Positions 1-10,318 of a stretch of 56,457 nt of DNA are shown here, one piece after another. The position numbers and the translations under genes were made by a program. This DNA comes from Diplodia intermedia (lineage: Eukaryota > Ascomycota > Dothideomycetes > Botryosphaeriales > Botryosphaeriaceae), in contig JAKEKT010000146.1 of the NCBI GenBank assembly GCA_021495925.1, positions 1 through 56,457 on the forward strand. The letters run 5' to 3'. The notes beneath the pieces were generated by a model. The model had not been told where the DNA came from, did no database searches, and was given only the letters and a program-made list of their open reading frames with translations. Positions within the stretch are counted from its first letter, which is position 1, and every line of letters starts with the position of its first letter.

Positions 1-2
1 AT

Positions 3-161
3 GGCGGCATCAGGCACGGCACTGATGTGTTCAAGGCGTTGGCGTTGGGCGCGGATTTCTGCTGGATCGGCAGGCCGGTGCTGTGGGGGCTGGCGTACAA
101 AGGGCGGGAGGGGGTGGCCATAGACGCCATGGCCGTGGCCATCGATATATATGCTGCTTAG
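3..161 (+). CDS. FMN-dependent alpha-hydroxy-acid dehydrogenase, C-terminal piece (cut by window edge)
   Basis: Reading frame 3 opens at the window edge and runs 52 codons to a TAG. It contains GGIRHGTDVFKALALGAD followed by a GRPVLWGLAYKGREGV-type tail. In the lactate/glycolate oxidase and L-lactate dehydrogenase (FMN_dh) family this segment forms the last phosphate-binding strands of the TIM barrel: the G-G-I-R-x-G-x-D loop and the G-R-P box bind the FMN phosphate. Family members usually continue with a longer helix after G-x-x-G-V. Here the frame ends after only about 16 residues, so the extreme C-terminus may be shortened or degraded. The bulk of the gene lies left of the window, so I cannot say whether it is active. 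The sequence turns AT-rich directly downstream. Confidence 0.7.
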   Translation, partial: GGIRHGTDVFKALALGADFCWIGRPVLWGLAYKGREGVAIDAMAVAIDIYAA

Positions 162-497
162 TAGGCCGTATATCTGGTATCTATTCGAGTGCCTATATAT
201 AGTGCTATGCTAGTGCTAGCGGCCTTTAGGGGGGGGCGGTGGGGCAGGTGGGTATTACCCAATCGGGGCAAAACACTATAAGAATCTTACGATAGTGGCC
301 CGTAACATATACTAAGTAAATAGGTAAAGATGTTTGCTTATTTATAAAGAATTCGTAATTAACCAAAGATTTCGACCCCCCGCCTACTAATTAACTAAAG
401 ATCGAACCCTATCTTTGTTTGTCTTTGTTTGTTGACCACCCTGCCTGCTAACCATAATGACGGGCCTTTCCTTTCTCTTGCTATTGCCCTTCGCATT
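162..497. other. Non-coding spacer with a short imperfect direct repeat
   Basis: AT-rich spacer without a credible gene. Around 356-410 a motif beginning TAATTAAC(C/T)AAAGAT and ending in a CGA(A)CCC run occurs twice, about 32 bp apart. It is followed by pyrimidine-rich CTTTGTTTG repeats. I see no tRNA or promoter element that I can defend. Confidence 0.4.
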
Positions 498-965
498 ATG
501 CCTTATGTGGAAGCCTGCCTGACAAGGCGGCCGCCACACAAGAAGGAGAACCAAGGAGGTCGCACGGTGCTCCAGGAAGGTGTGTACTCTATGAACTCAA
601 CCGTTTCTAAGTCATGGAAAAAGGTATCATGCCTCAAGAGGGACGTGGAAGAGCTGTTGGGGGTTCTGCTTGAGTGTGGAGCGGACCCAAACTTGTCCAC
701 TACTCAGTCTCAGGTGTCGGCGTGGAAATTGCTCGCTGTAATCCCATTCAACCCGTCGCAAGACATCTTCATGGCCTTTTTGCGCCACGGAGCAGATCCC
801 TGGGTCAACTTGGAGCACACCTCCGTCATGGGCCTCTCGTGGAGGCCTGTGCTGATGCTGCAGAAAGAGGAGCAAAGAGCCGAGAAAAGAAAGCAGAAGG
901 CCTGGCGAAAGCAGCAACTTGTATCGAGCATTCGGTCGCTCAAGAAAATGTTTGTTCGTACTTGA
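498..965 (+). pseudogene. C-terminal fragment of a STAND/NACHT-type protein with ankyrin-like repeats
   Basis: The first ATG in this frame is at 498; the open frame itself begins further upstream at a non-ATG codon. The text resembles the C-terminal end of large fungal NACHT/ankyrin proteins. There is an opening segment like F-L-S-L-A-I-A-L-R just upstream of the ATG, then two ankyrin-like half repeats, LLGVLLECGADPN and FMAFLRHGADPW, then a basic lysine/arginine-rich tail (EEQRAEKRKQKAWRK). No NACHT or effector domain is present in the window, and the upstream DNA is AT-rich non-coding sequence, so this looks like a detached 3' remnant. Family assignment is from recall of typical sequences, not a search. 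A small independent ankyrin-like gene is the alternative. Confidence 0.45.
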
Positions 966-1155
966 TAGTAGAGCTCTCAATCTGCAGCTAGTAATCCCCT
1001 GCTGTTTCAGGAGCAACACGCATCAGTAAAAATGGCAGCTTGGAGGAGGAGACCGAAGAAGCGATAAGGTACAGACAGTAAAGTGAACATCATTCTCATA
1101 TGAGCAATCCCGTAAACGACCACAATCACTGTGTACGGCCTCCTCCGTTCCGCTT

Positions 1156-2182
1156 CTATACACTAAGAATCCTCCTCTGCCGCTCCATATGAATGCGGTG
1201 AGACTCTCCGACAGGACAAGGTGTACTCGACACAATCATAGCCATGACCATGCTCAAGCCACTAGTGCCCGCGACAGGGTAGAATCTTTCGACCGCCTCC
1301 AGGCTTTTCACCAACTCATTGATGCTGCAGATGATAGTCTCGCTTGCAGGCCGTTTCGCACGGAGCCCGGCGTGGTGAAGGTTGATAGCGATAGCGCACC
1401 TGACATCGGAGGAATAGTAGTCTCCGCTCAGGTAATCGGGCATCTCAGCGGCGTGCAAAACGTACACGGTGTGGAGCTCATCGTAGACGACGCCCAAGAT
1501 CTCATCGATGATGCATTTCCGCACCAGAAAGACTCGCTCTGCGCAAGGTCAGTACCGCGCACGCAGGCGATGCTCCACCAGTTAGGTTGCTGACCCAGGA
1601 TGTCCGAAGGCGCGGATGGAGGCACCGCGTCTTCATACAGGAGCGTTCCGTCATGGACCAGCCGATACTTCTCTGCATCGATGTGCACTCGGTGATCAGC
1701 GCGGTGGCCAGCTCTTCGAACAGCGCCTCCTCGCCGTACTCCCACGCAATCCACAGCCACCAGCCGCGGTTGCAGTCCTTCGCCGAGCCCTTCAAGTGCC
1801 CGATCCAAAGCCCGGCCCATGGCTTGACCAGCCTTGTTGCAAGGTACTTATCCGTGAGTATCACCATGTTGTACAGCTCCTCCAACGAGAGGCGCCGAGG
1901 GACTTCGTCGAAGCGCAGGTGGGCAATCCGCAGGAGAAGGGCCAGGGCTTGGGGATTGTCTTCCAGCAGCATCTCGGCCATGCCGTCTTCGGTTTTCGCT
2001 GCGGCTTTGAACGGGCTGTCGGGCACGAACATGCTCTTCCACGCGTCGCAGGCAAGCGCGAGCACGCGTGACTGGACGACGAAGTGACGTGTGTTTGCGC
2101 CATCATGCGGGTCCCGGGCCAAAATGTGCACGTCGCCAGCCCTATCGAGGTAAACCGGCGGGGTCTTTCGAACATGTTCCAT
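1156..2182 (-). pseudogene. BTB/POZ-domain protein broken by two frameshifts
   Basis: Read on the minus strand from the ATG at 2182, the protein begins with a BTB-like fold: VYLDRAGDVHILARD, then FVVQSRVLALACDAWKSMF, then a segment with LEDNPQALALLLRIAHLRF, then LYNMVILTDKYLATRLVKPW. This is the usual architecture of fungal BTB proteins, where an acidic D-G-D-x-x-I start is followed by an S-x-x-F surface helix. The frame is lost near 1690: coding text resumes in a second frame (VHIDAEKYRLVHDGTLLYED). It is lost again near 1515 and resumes in a third frame (CIIDEILGVVYDELHTVYVL), which runs to the stop at 1156. No plausible introns bridge the two breaks. Either the gene is decayed or the assembly has two indels. 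The third segment contains the C-terminal helical part typical of these proteins. Confidence 0.65.
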
Positions 2183-2293
2183 CGCCGACCAGCGCTGAAA
2201 GGTGGCTTCGAGGTGTCCGAAAGGTCCAACGGCGTGTCGCGAGCGGGGTTGCGGCCCTCTCGGTGGCTGGGGATGTAGCACCGCTTCCGCCAA

Positions 2294-3918
2294 AAAATGA
2301 TTGGCGATCTACTCGATTGCTTGTGCAATCTCCCTCTACTGTATGGGCTTGCGACCTGTTCTCCGCCCTGATTTTTCTTGGCGGCCCACAAGTAGATAGG
2401 CACCTACAAATGCAATGGGGGCCAATCTCAAGGCAGACGCCAGCTGTGCCGCATCCACCCTGCACAACGCTAGCGTCTTTTGACTAGCGGTTAATAAAAA
2501 AAAGTCGCTCCTCGTCCCACTCTCAACGATGCTCGTCATAACAATGGGCCGAGATGGCGATAGACTCTACGACAGGCACTCAAAGCCCTCCCGATACACC
2601 GGAACTTCTATGGAAATGAGCGCCGGACCAAGCTGGCGACGACTTGAAGACGACTCGTATCACGGCCACGACCAATAAACGCGATGTCATCAAAGTTGTT
2701 CGTAAAGCTGCTCAAGAGAAAATACAATAGTCTTTATAGATGTGTTGGAAATACACTACGCCAGAAGCCGAAGTGGTCATCGTCCGCGACCTTCTCGAGA
2801 AGATTCTCAGCTGGCTGGACGTACTCCGAGCTGAATCACAGCCAACTCCTTAGCATTTAGCATTTCTTGGGCCCTTGGCGACTTATTTGGTCTCCGTCTC
2901 GGTTTCTTCTACGAGCGCCCGTTTGGGATCCACAGCTTTTCGGAGGAATGATCTTCGATTTGGAGCATTGTCTCCACTTACTCGTGAAACACGTGCTTCT
3001 GGGCATGCACAGGCTTTTACCTGCGACTATGGATATGGAGATAACAGAACTATCTCTGGTTTTTGTCTATAGCGTAATTAACAGCCCTGACCGCGGACGA
3101 AGAGCGCATACCACGGATCAACCACGCCTTTGTCAAAGCAGCATAAAACGGGCACGTTCATGTTGTCCTCTTCCTCCTCGACTAAGGGGCTGACGCCAAT
3201 GCTGTCGTTCGGGACTGGGTAATTGGACCCTTCCACTGCAGGACAAACAGCTACGTGGGCAACGTCTCGAGCTGTTTCCACAATTTATTCGGCGACGATG
3301 ACAAGCGTCACCGAGAGTTCCCAGTCATAACTGCTCTCCGAAAACTTCATTGACTTAGCGCCTGATGTCCCACTTCCACGGTGGGACTTCATCTGGCAAG
3401 AAAGTGACGAGAGACTGTGCAAACCAAGCTTCTACTAGAAAGGGGCGCAGACCACCAATAAGCTTCGGAAAAGCTTGGTACAAGTGTTAGGAAGTGTTGA
3501 AGAAGATGGTGTATTCTTTGGGGGGAGGAGGGGCGCTGAGATGGTGGGGAGGCTTTTGTCGTCGCCGCTTACTGCGAACTCGGCCTTTTCTTGAAGGGAC
3601 CTCGGCTTGCTGGATTTTCTCATTCTGTAATGAATGGAGGCATCAGTTTCATCTAGCATGAGATTTGAGATTGCTGGAACTGCCTTAGGCTTAATGGACA
3701 TGGAGAACAGGAAAATTCCCATAGCATGAACGATGACATGACGATTGTGGTGGATTTACTGGCGAGGAAAAGTGCAGCTTCTCATATAGGCTTATGAAGA
3801 TGAAGGCATTAATAACTAATCGAGACGGGTGATGACATAGATAGGTAAGCATTAGCACTAGTGTCTAAGCGACAAGTACTTAAATTATAGCACCGCCGCT
3901 TCCGTCCATCGTTCTATT
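2294..3918. other. 1.6 kb without an assignable gene; coding-like debris
   Basis: Several short open stretches exist on both strands but none matches a family I recognise. Coding-like text is visible near 2755-2850 on the plus strand (VVIVRDLLEKILSWLDVLRA, preceded by TTPEAE). Another lies near 3460-3590 on the plus strand (VQVLGSVEEDGVFFGG). A 95-codon ATG frame runs 3722-3435 on the minus strand. The pattern suggests remnants of one or more decayed genes, consistent with the broken genes on either side. No RNA gene seen. Confidence 0.35.
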
Positions 3919-5547
3919 ATGCCTCCTACACGAACGCGTCAACGAGCCCGTAAGGCATGTATGTCGTGTCGCTCGCGGAAACGAAAATGCGATGCCAACT
4001 ACTTATATAGCATGTGCGCGACCTACGGTTACGATTGCCGGTTCCCCGTAGACGACGGCCCGGCTGCTGCATTCACCCCACGTCCTGCCCCAATAGTAAA
4101 GACAGCGTCGTCCATGCAACCCTTGCGAATCGGTGCATCAGCATCTGTTGATCGAGGAATCCTTGACCCGTCCCGATCACGCTTCGTCGGAACCAGCTCG
4201 GCCGTCGCCTTTCCGCAGAGTCTCGGCCAGAGCCTCGGATCGCAGCAGCCGCTCGCACTGCATTCCTTCGGCTGGAATCTCGGCTCTCGGGCTGAAGAGA
4301 GGTCGCCAGACCTCCCGTCGCTCACCACGCTGGTCTCAAGGCCAGACTTGGAGCTTTATTCGCGCACATTCTTCACCCTGCTAGCCCCCATTTTCGATGT
4401 TGTCGACCAGGAATCCTTCTCGGCCCGCTCTTTGGCCCTCTACGACCGGCGCCACCGCGACTCTGCAATTGCATCCATCATCGCCGGCGTCGTTGCCCTC
4501 GGTTCGTTGTTCCACCTCAAGCCACACTCGCGTGAGCTCGAAATTGTGCAGTTCGCGAAGCACACGCTCGAGGACGCAAAATGAACGCGGCGCCCCTCTG
4601 CTGACCACGTTGTTGGCTGGATCCTGCGCACAATCTATCTACGTGCCACGACGAGACCGAACAACGCATGGCTTGCTTCGAGTACCACCATGCATCTTGT
4701 AGAGGCGACTGGTCTGCACATTGACCCCGCCACCGTCCACCGTACATCCGAGCATCTGCTAGCTCCCATAGGAGGCTCTGACCGCCTGCGCCGCATCTTT
4801 TGGTGTGCTTGGGCGCTGAACAACACCATCTCCTACGAATACTCGCGGACGGCCGTTTCGATTCCCAACGTCACCTGCAACCCGGTCGAGCCCGTTGTCG
4901 GAAACTTCTTGCCCGATTGGATTCGACTGGTGCAAACCATACCGGACCACAGCTCGCCCGAGTCTCTCATGGACTCTCTCCATCAGCTGGCCGGAATCGC
5001 GTCCGGCCATCCAATGCTCCGGCTGACCAAAGCCGACGTGTCTTTCTGCTTTTTCCGACGACTACGACAGCTCGGCGTCACCATTCCCACCAATGCCGTC
5101 GACGTTCTACTCGGAATCGGAGACGAGGCAATAAATGCTGCCGATGAGCTCATTGGACAAAGACAGTCGTGGTGGAATATTCTGGGGGCCATCTTCCAAT
5201 ACACCTGCGTCCTATTGGCGCTCGACACGCAAAGCAGTCTTGCCCGCCTGCATCGTGCTCTGTCCACACTCGAGACGATTGCCGGCGCGTTTGACACGCA
5301 TCTGGCCAAAGAAGCACTGGCCACTGCCCGAGTGCTCGTGAAAGCTGCCATGGCAAAGAAGAAGGAGGAACTCGCTTTCCTCGAGGAGGCCGTGGACAAC
5401 CACAACGAAATCCCTGGGAATGCACAGTCGAATCCGCGAAATGATACAGCCACGCCACAGGAGCTTACGGATCTTGGTCTTAACTGGGATCTCTTCCTCA
5501 ATGATCCTTTTCCCTTCACATTCTCAGATACGGACTTGGGCGCTTAG
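3919..5547 (+). pseudogene. Zn2Cys6 fungal transcription factor with in-frame TGA and defective zinc cluster
   Basis: The N-terminus has the binuclear cluster signature ACMSCRSRKRKC followed by a basic linker. The fourth zinc-ligand cysteine, expected three residues before the C of MCATYGYDC, is a tyrosine (codon TAT at 4006-4008). A fungal_trans-like middle region follows (LELYSRTFFTLLAPIFDVVD). The frame meets a TGA at 4582-4584, but the same frame continues beyond it without shift, giving VVGWILRTIYLRATTRPNNA and then VEATGLHIDPATVHRTSEHL, to the stop at 5547. The total is 542 codons plus the stop, normal for this family. TGT-to-TAT is a RIP-type change (CpA to TpA on the other strand). 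The TGA could come from CGA by CpG deamination. It is probably a pseudogene. Its place beside an exporter and an oxidoreductase suggests it once regulated them, which is inference. Confidence 0.8.
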
Positions 5548-5773
5548 GGTGATTGGTCTTTTTAAAAGTGTACATCACCGGTAGTAATATATAGGAGCCT
5601 TTACGATTACTAATTATACTTTCGCGTAGCGCCTATCTTCTAGCTTTCTATCTTCTAGTAGTACTATAGTTTTAAGTTATAAAACTAGTCTAAGAATAAT
5701 CATTAATCTCAGTAATCGTGAGCGCTAATATACAGAGTCATTAAAAAAGGGTATTAACCAAAGCATCTGACGA

Positions 5774-7375
5774 CTACCTGCGTTGCTTTACAGACTCGGC
5801 GTACTGGACCAAAGCAAAACAGATAGAAACAGCAAGCCCGAGCGAGCTCAAGCCTATGCCGAGGTAGAAGCCACCTCTGTAGCCCGCCAGCAAGTCCCGC
5901 CCACCATCATTGACCTGACGTTCCACCGTGCCAGCAAAGCCGAGGCCGATGGAGATGGAGTAGTTGATGACCGTGTTCAGCAGCGACGCCGCCAGCCCCT
6001 GCTCCTCCCTCGGCAGCGACCTGCTCATGATGATGGTGCCCGCAGGGAACGACATGTCCATGCCCCACGGGATGACGACGAAGCCGACGAAGGTCTGCGC
6101 CCAGTACGTCTGCGCGACCGGCGCCGTGGCGACCAGGATGTTGCCGACAGTGAACGCCAGCATGGCGATCATCATGACCAGGCTCGGCGGCACGCGGCCG
6201 AGCACGGCGCCGGTGGTGAGGGCGGCGCAAAGGCCGCTGAGGGCGACGGGGACGAAGTGGGCGCTGGCGAGCAGCGGCGTGATGCCCCGCAGGACGAGGT
6301 TGAAGCGCCACGAGTAGTAGACCCAGATGCCGAAGCTGGCCCAGCCCGCGCTGATGCACGCGAGCACGAAGCCGACATTCCGGTCGAGCTTGCGGACAGG
6401 CACGAGCGGGTAGCGGGCGCGGGCCTCGATGACCGCGAACACGCCCAGCACGAGCACGCCGACGACGAGCACGACGTACGTGTACGGCGTCGGCCAGCCG
6501 ACCACGGGCCCCTGGTTCCACGCGAAGTTGAAGAGGACCAGGCCGACGAGCCCGGCGGCGGTGCCCGCCGCGTCCAGCCGCTCGAGCATCCCGCACTCCT
6601 GCTCCTCCGGCCGAGTCGTCTCTCCATCCTCGACCCACTCCTCCTCCTCCTCCTCTTCCTCCTTCGGAATCACCACCGCCCCGGCCACCGCAACCGCCGC
6701 GCAAACACCCGCCAGACACCAAAACGCGCCCGGCCACCACGCCGTCTGGGCAAACAGCGCGCTCCCCGCCGCGCCCAACACAAACCCACCAGGCGCCGTA
6801 GCGCCGAAGACCGCAAACGCCATCTCCTGCCTCCTCTTCAAGCCCGGGCCATCATACGCACGGCTCAGAATCGCAACAGCATTAGGCAGCACGACAGCAG
6901 GGCCCATTCCCTGCAACGCGCGACAGACGTCGAACACGACCATGCGGCTGGCGCGCGCGGCGTCGTACGCGCCCGCGAAGCCGGCGGCGGCGGAGCAGGC
7001 GGCGAACCACGCGAAGCCGGCGACGAAGAGGGCTTTGTGCGCGTGCAGCACGTCGCCGACGCGGCCCGCGGGCAGGATGAAGATGCCGACGGTGAGCGAG
7101 TAGGCGGCCGTGAACCACGATTGCTGGCCCGCGCTGGCGCCGCCGAAGGCGCGCGAGAGGAAGGGCAGGATGGCGATGGTTTGCGCGAGAGAGGCTTGCG
7201 TGAGGAGTTGCGAGGTGCAGAGGATGCCGACGAAGAGGGCTTCGCGCGCGGGGGAGGCGCGCGGCTTGAAGGTGGAGCGGGTGGTGGAGTGTGTTGTTGT
7301 GCGGCGGGCGAGGGAGACGGGGTTTTCGGGGTCGGGTGCTGGGGCGGGCGGTGGGGTGGTTGTCGTTGGGGTCAT
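5774..7375 (-). CDS. MFS drug:H+ antiporter (DHA2, 14-TM type)
   Basis: A single exon of 533 codons from the ATG at 7375; the open frame upstream of it starts only with TTG. A 60-residue Pro/Thr-rich cytosolic N-terminus precedes the first membrane helix (EALFVGILCTSQLLTQASLA). The motif-A-like loop GRVGDVLHAHKALF follows, then CRALQGMGPAVVLPNAVAIL, the motif typical of DHA2 exporters. Next comes the motif-C-like segment GGFVLGAAGSALF. The central cytosolic loop holds a run of nine glutamates. The later helices include SRSLPREEQGLAASLLNTVI, characteristic of aminotriazole/multidrug-resistance transporters of the ATR1 type. The role is proton-coupled efflux of a small molecule at the plasma membrane; the substrate is unknown. 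It converges on the broken Zn2Cys6 gene and diverges from the MDR oxidoreductase at 7830. Confidence 0.88.
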   Translation of the reverse strand: MTPTTTTPPPAPAPDPENPVSLARRTTTHSTTRSTFKPRASPAREALFVGILCTSQLLTQASLAQTIAILPFLSRAFGGASAGQQSWFTAAYSLTVGIFILPAGRVGDVLHAHKALFVAGFAWFAACSAAAGFAGAYDAARASRMVVFDVCRALQGMGPAVVLPNAVAILSRAYDGPGLKRRQEMAFAVFGATAPGGFVLGAAGSALFAQTAWWPGAFWCLAGVCAAVAVAGAVVIPKEEEEEEEEWVEDGETTRPEEQECGMLERLDAAGTAAGLVGLVLFNFAWNQGPVVGWPTPYTYVVLVVGVLVLGVFAVIEARARYPLVPVRKLDRNVGFVLACISAGWASFGIWVYYSWRFNLVLRGITPLLASAHFVPVALSGLCAALTTGAVLGRVPPSLVMMIAMLAFTVGNILVATAPVAQTYWAQTFVGFVVIPWGMDMSFPAGTIIMSRSLPREEQGLAASLLNTVINYSISIGLGFAGTVERQVNDGGRDLLAGYRGGFYLGIGLSSLGLAVSICFALVQYAESVKQRR

Positions 7376-7829
7376 GATGGGGTTTGGTGATGTGGGTGGA
7401 GGCTTTAAGATGGGACTCGGGGGAGGGGATGTGTTGGAGCTCAAGGCATGGAAGCTCCTTTGGAACGCTTGAAAGTGCCTGCTCTGGTGAAGGTCTATAT
7501 ACGTCCGAATTGGGGTGCTGACAACAAGTAGCTCCGTAATAGCCGCTCTGGTACCGCAATACCCGCTTTCCGCGCCGCAGACATCCGCAAAGACCCGTTC
7601 CGTTCATGCAAAGCTTACAGGCACTAACACGCCGACCAGAAAATATAAAGTCTGAATAGTCTCAATACTGGTCCGTACCATCGCGCTCTATTCGAACAAC
7701 CGATAAGACAAAAAGAAAGATCGTCCGACTGAATCCACCAAAATCCTCCATCGAGCCTCCACTCCAACCCAACCACCACCACCACCCCAATCCAAAAAGA
7801 AAAAGAAAGAAAGAAACAAATAAACAACC
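7376..7829. promoter_or_regulatory. Shared divergent promoter region (MFS exporter / MDR oxidoreductase)
   Basis: About 450 bp separate two divergent start codons. The stretch ending at 7829 is rich in A and C with CA and AAAG tracts, as in many filamentous-fungal 5' leaders. No binding site can be named with confidence. The divergent arrangement permits co-regulation. Confidence 0.4.
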
Positions 7830-8903
7830 ATGCCATCCGCCATCCCAGCCACCATGCCCGCCATCCTCCTCACCCGCACCACCGACCCCTCCCACCCCCC
7901 AACCCTCACCTTCACCCCCGCCCACCCCACCCCATCCCACCCGCCGCCCCCAAACCACCTCCTCCTCCACATCACCGCCTCCCCCATCCACCCCTCCGAC
8001 TCCCTCAACGCCCGCGGCTCCTTCGCACACACGACGTACCCGCGCATCCCCGGCCGCGACTTCGCCGGCACCGTGGTAGCCGTGGGCGCCAACAACGACG
8101 ACGATGACGACGACGACAGCACCGCCACCGCCTTCCCCCTCGGCACCCTCGTCTTCGGCACCTCAGGCACCTCGCTCGGCTTCACCGCGCACGGCGCACA
8201 CGCCGCCTACGCGCTCGTCCCGGCCGCCGGCGTCGCGCGCGTGCCGGATGGCGTGGGGGCAGAGGTCGCGGCGACGCTGGGGGTGCCGTGGACGACGGCG
8301 GCGCTGGCGTTGGAGAGGGGTGGGGCGGGGGGCGGGATCGGCGGGGAGAACGAGAGGAAGAGGCAAAGCGTGCTCGTGCTGGGGGCGAACGGGGCGGTGG
8401 GGCGGGCGGTGGTGGGGATCGCGGGGGGTCTGGGGTGTCGGGTTTTGCGGGGGGTGAGGGGGGGTCAGGCGGGCGAGGGCGAGGGGGTCGTGGATACGGT
8501 TGCGGATCCCCAGCTCGAGGGCGTGGCGGGGGCGACGGGGGGGAGGGGGGTGGATGTTGTTGTGGATGCGGTGGGGGATGGGGAGTTGGCGGCGGCGGCG
8601 GTGGGGAGGTTGGGGAAGGGGGGGAGGGCGGTGTTGTTGGCGGCGGCGGAGGGGGAGGTGGTGGGGGTGGGGATGAGGGGGTTTTATCGCTTGGGGAAGA
8701 GCCTTGTTGGGTGTAATTCGCTGGATGAGACGGTGGAGGCGATGGGCGCTAGGCTGAGAGCGTTGGTGGAGAGTGGGGCTTTCGACGGCTTGAAGGGGGT
8801 GGGTTTGGAGGAGTTGGGCTGGGAGAGGGTTGGTTTGGAGGACGCGGTCGATGCGTATGGAAAGGCGGTGGCGGAGAAGAGGAAGTTTGTCATTGTGATG
8901 TGA
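7830..8903 (+). CDS. Zinc-independent medium-chain dehydrogenase (quinone-oxidoreductase-like)
   Basis: A 357-residue single-exon protein; the ATG at 7830 has AACC before it, and a second in-frame ATG lies eight codons later. The N-terminal GroES-like part carries ITASPIHPSDSLNARG and the IPGRDFAGTVVAVG element that marks this superfamily. The Rossmann half carries VLVLGANGAVGRAVVGIAGG for NAD(P)H binding and GVDVVVDAVGDGEL. The catalytic and structural zinc cysteines of classical alcohol dehydrogenases are absent, so a quinone/enone reductase-type activity is likely; the substrate cannot be told. An Asp-rich insert (poly-GAC/GAT) follows GAN at about 8095-8120. Codon choice flips from C-ending in the first half to G-ending in the second half (see findings). 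It is probably functionally linked to the divergent exporter. Confidence 0.88.
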   Translation: MPSAIPATMPAILLTRTTDPSHPPTLTFTPAHPTPSHPPPPNHLLLHITASPIHPSDSLNARGSFAHTTYPRIPGRDFAGTVVAVGANNDDDDDDDSTATAFPLGTLVFGTSGTSLGFTAHGAHAAYALVPAAGVARVPDGVGAEVAATLGVPWTTAALALERGGAGGGIGGENERKRQSVLVLGANGAVGRAVVGIAGGLGCRVLRGVRGGQAGEGEGVVDTVADPQLEGVAGATGGRGVDVVVDAVGDGELAAAAVGRLGKGGRAVLLAAAEGEVVGVGMRGFYRLGKSLVGCNSLDETVEAMGARLRALVESGAFDGLKGVGLEELGWERVGLEDAVDAYGKAVAEKRKFVIVM

Positions 8904-10318
8904 TGCATGGTAGGCTCCACTAGTTTCCTGACATCATGTTGATGTGTTCAGTGATGCAATATATGCGAACTTATACTTCTTTATCATATCAAGAGGCAGC
9001 ATTTGGGAACTGACGAGTCTGGTGACGATTGTAAAGCAGTAAGGAGCGACCTCAAATGTCTACAAATGCAAAGGAAACTACCGCGTCCCTCGCCCTTCCA
9101 TTAAAACTGGCAGGCTCAGTGTCTGCCGTTTAGATGGCAACGGTGGTGGTGAGCTTGAGGTCGTCCATGTGGCACTGGTCATCCCCATCCGCGCAGTTCA
9201 GCTTGATTGAGCGAGTGAATTGATAGTGAGTGTGTTGTTATTCTGATCTCTCTGGCAGAGGTGCTCTTCTATAGCCATTCAAGGTAGATAGCACGGAAAC
9301 ATCACACATGAGTCTGGTATGACACTGTGCTGCGGCCACGGTCGTGCGCAAGGCATAATCCATCTGGATCTGAACAACTGCACAGCACTGAGTCGGTCGA
9401 TCTCTACGAAGTCTAAACACGAGCGGTGGGTGCCATTTCCCAGTCTGCTGCATGGTGTCGAAGCGACAGGATGATTTTCGGGGCTACGGCTGTATGATTA
9501 GGTATACAAGGCTGAGTGGATGCGGTCCGTCTAGCCGCACCTGGCCGTCTACCTGACCCCACCCCATTGCTTGTGGGCCCATATTCCTTCCGACTGCGAC
9601 AAGGCACTTCAAGAATATGGAACTAAGAGCATTCGTGTATCATCGCCGTGCGTGAAGTGTCGCAATAGGAAAACTCTACAATGCACCGCTCTTCCTGTCA
9701 GCAACCACGGACTGGCCGCGTCGTTCGCAAGAATGAGGAAAACGCGCATTCAACTTCTCTCTTTTGCCCCACTCAACTCAAAGCCCCCTCCTGTCCTTTT
9801 TTTGCTTTTGCCATTGCTTTTGTACGCTAACGGATATCCTTGTCGAGTAAGGTTGCACACCTGTCCACGTTACATCGGATATGTGGCTGTGTGGACGGAG
9901 TCACCCAAGCAATGCCGAGATGGCTGAACAAATCTTGTTTTGCCAGAGTGACTGCCCCGTCCTGTAAACGCCAAATGGGCAGCGACTCGAAGCCACGTAG
10001 TCGAGCTGCCGCCACTTTGCGCAAAAGCACTTTCTTCCATTACCGACTACCCGGCCCCGTACGTTCCAGACGCTACACTACACTGGAGATCTGGATGCCT
10101 TATTCTCGACACTTGCCCGTATGGGAGCCAGAGGCAGTTGATGCGGTACACAATGTGGCGAACAGACATATCGAAGGCGTATGAGGCTTTCACTGAAGCA
10201 ACAAAAGGATGGGTTGATCTACTAGTGCGATTGAGAAGGTATAAGTAGTGTTGAGCACTGAGTTGAAGCCGTTCCAAGTAGACAGGCTTACGCCTTCGAT
10301 TGAAACTTTCTTACAGTC
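8904..10318. other. 1.4 kb intergenic region
   Basis: No convincing gene. Short frames on both strands lack family signatures. On the minus strand near 9130-9215 there is a small coding-like tail (LNCADGDDQCHMDDLKLTTT) ending in a stop, which could be the last exon of a small cysteine-containing protein, but I could not build the rest. The 9780-9830 stretch is pyrimidine-rich. The last few hundred bases would hold the promoter of the secreted-protein gene starting at 10319. Confidence 0.35.

Noticed and set aside
4582..4584. TGA in the Zn2Cys6 gene as selenocysteine or functional readthrough
   Set aside because: Fungi of this group lack the selenocysteine system, the next codon (ACG) is not a readthrough context, and the zinc cluster is also damaged.
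5783..7390. 535-codon plus-strand open frame opposite the MFS gene
   Set aside because: Composition is Arg/Asp/Glu-rich antisense text of a clear transporter; no domain, and the minus strand has 14 helices.
9571..9927. 118-codon frame with CVKCRNRK as a zinc-cluster protein
   Set aside because: Only two of the required cysteines in register, no basic linker or further domain, and the surrounding DNA shows no coding pattern.
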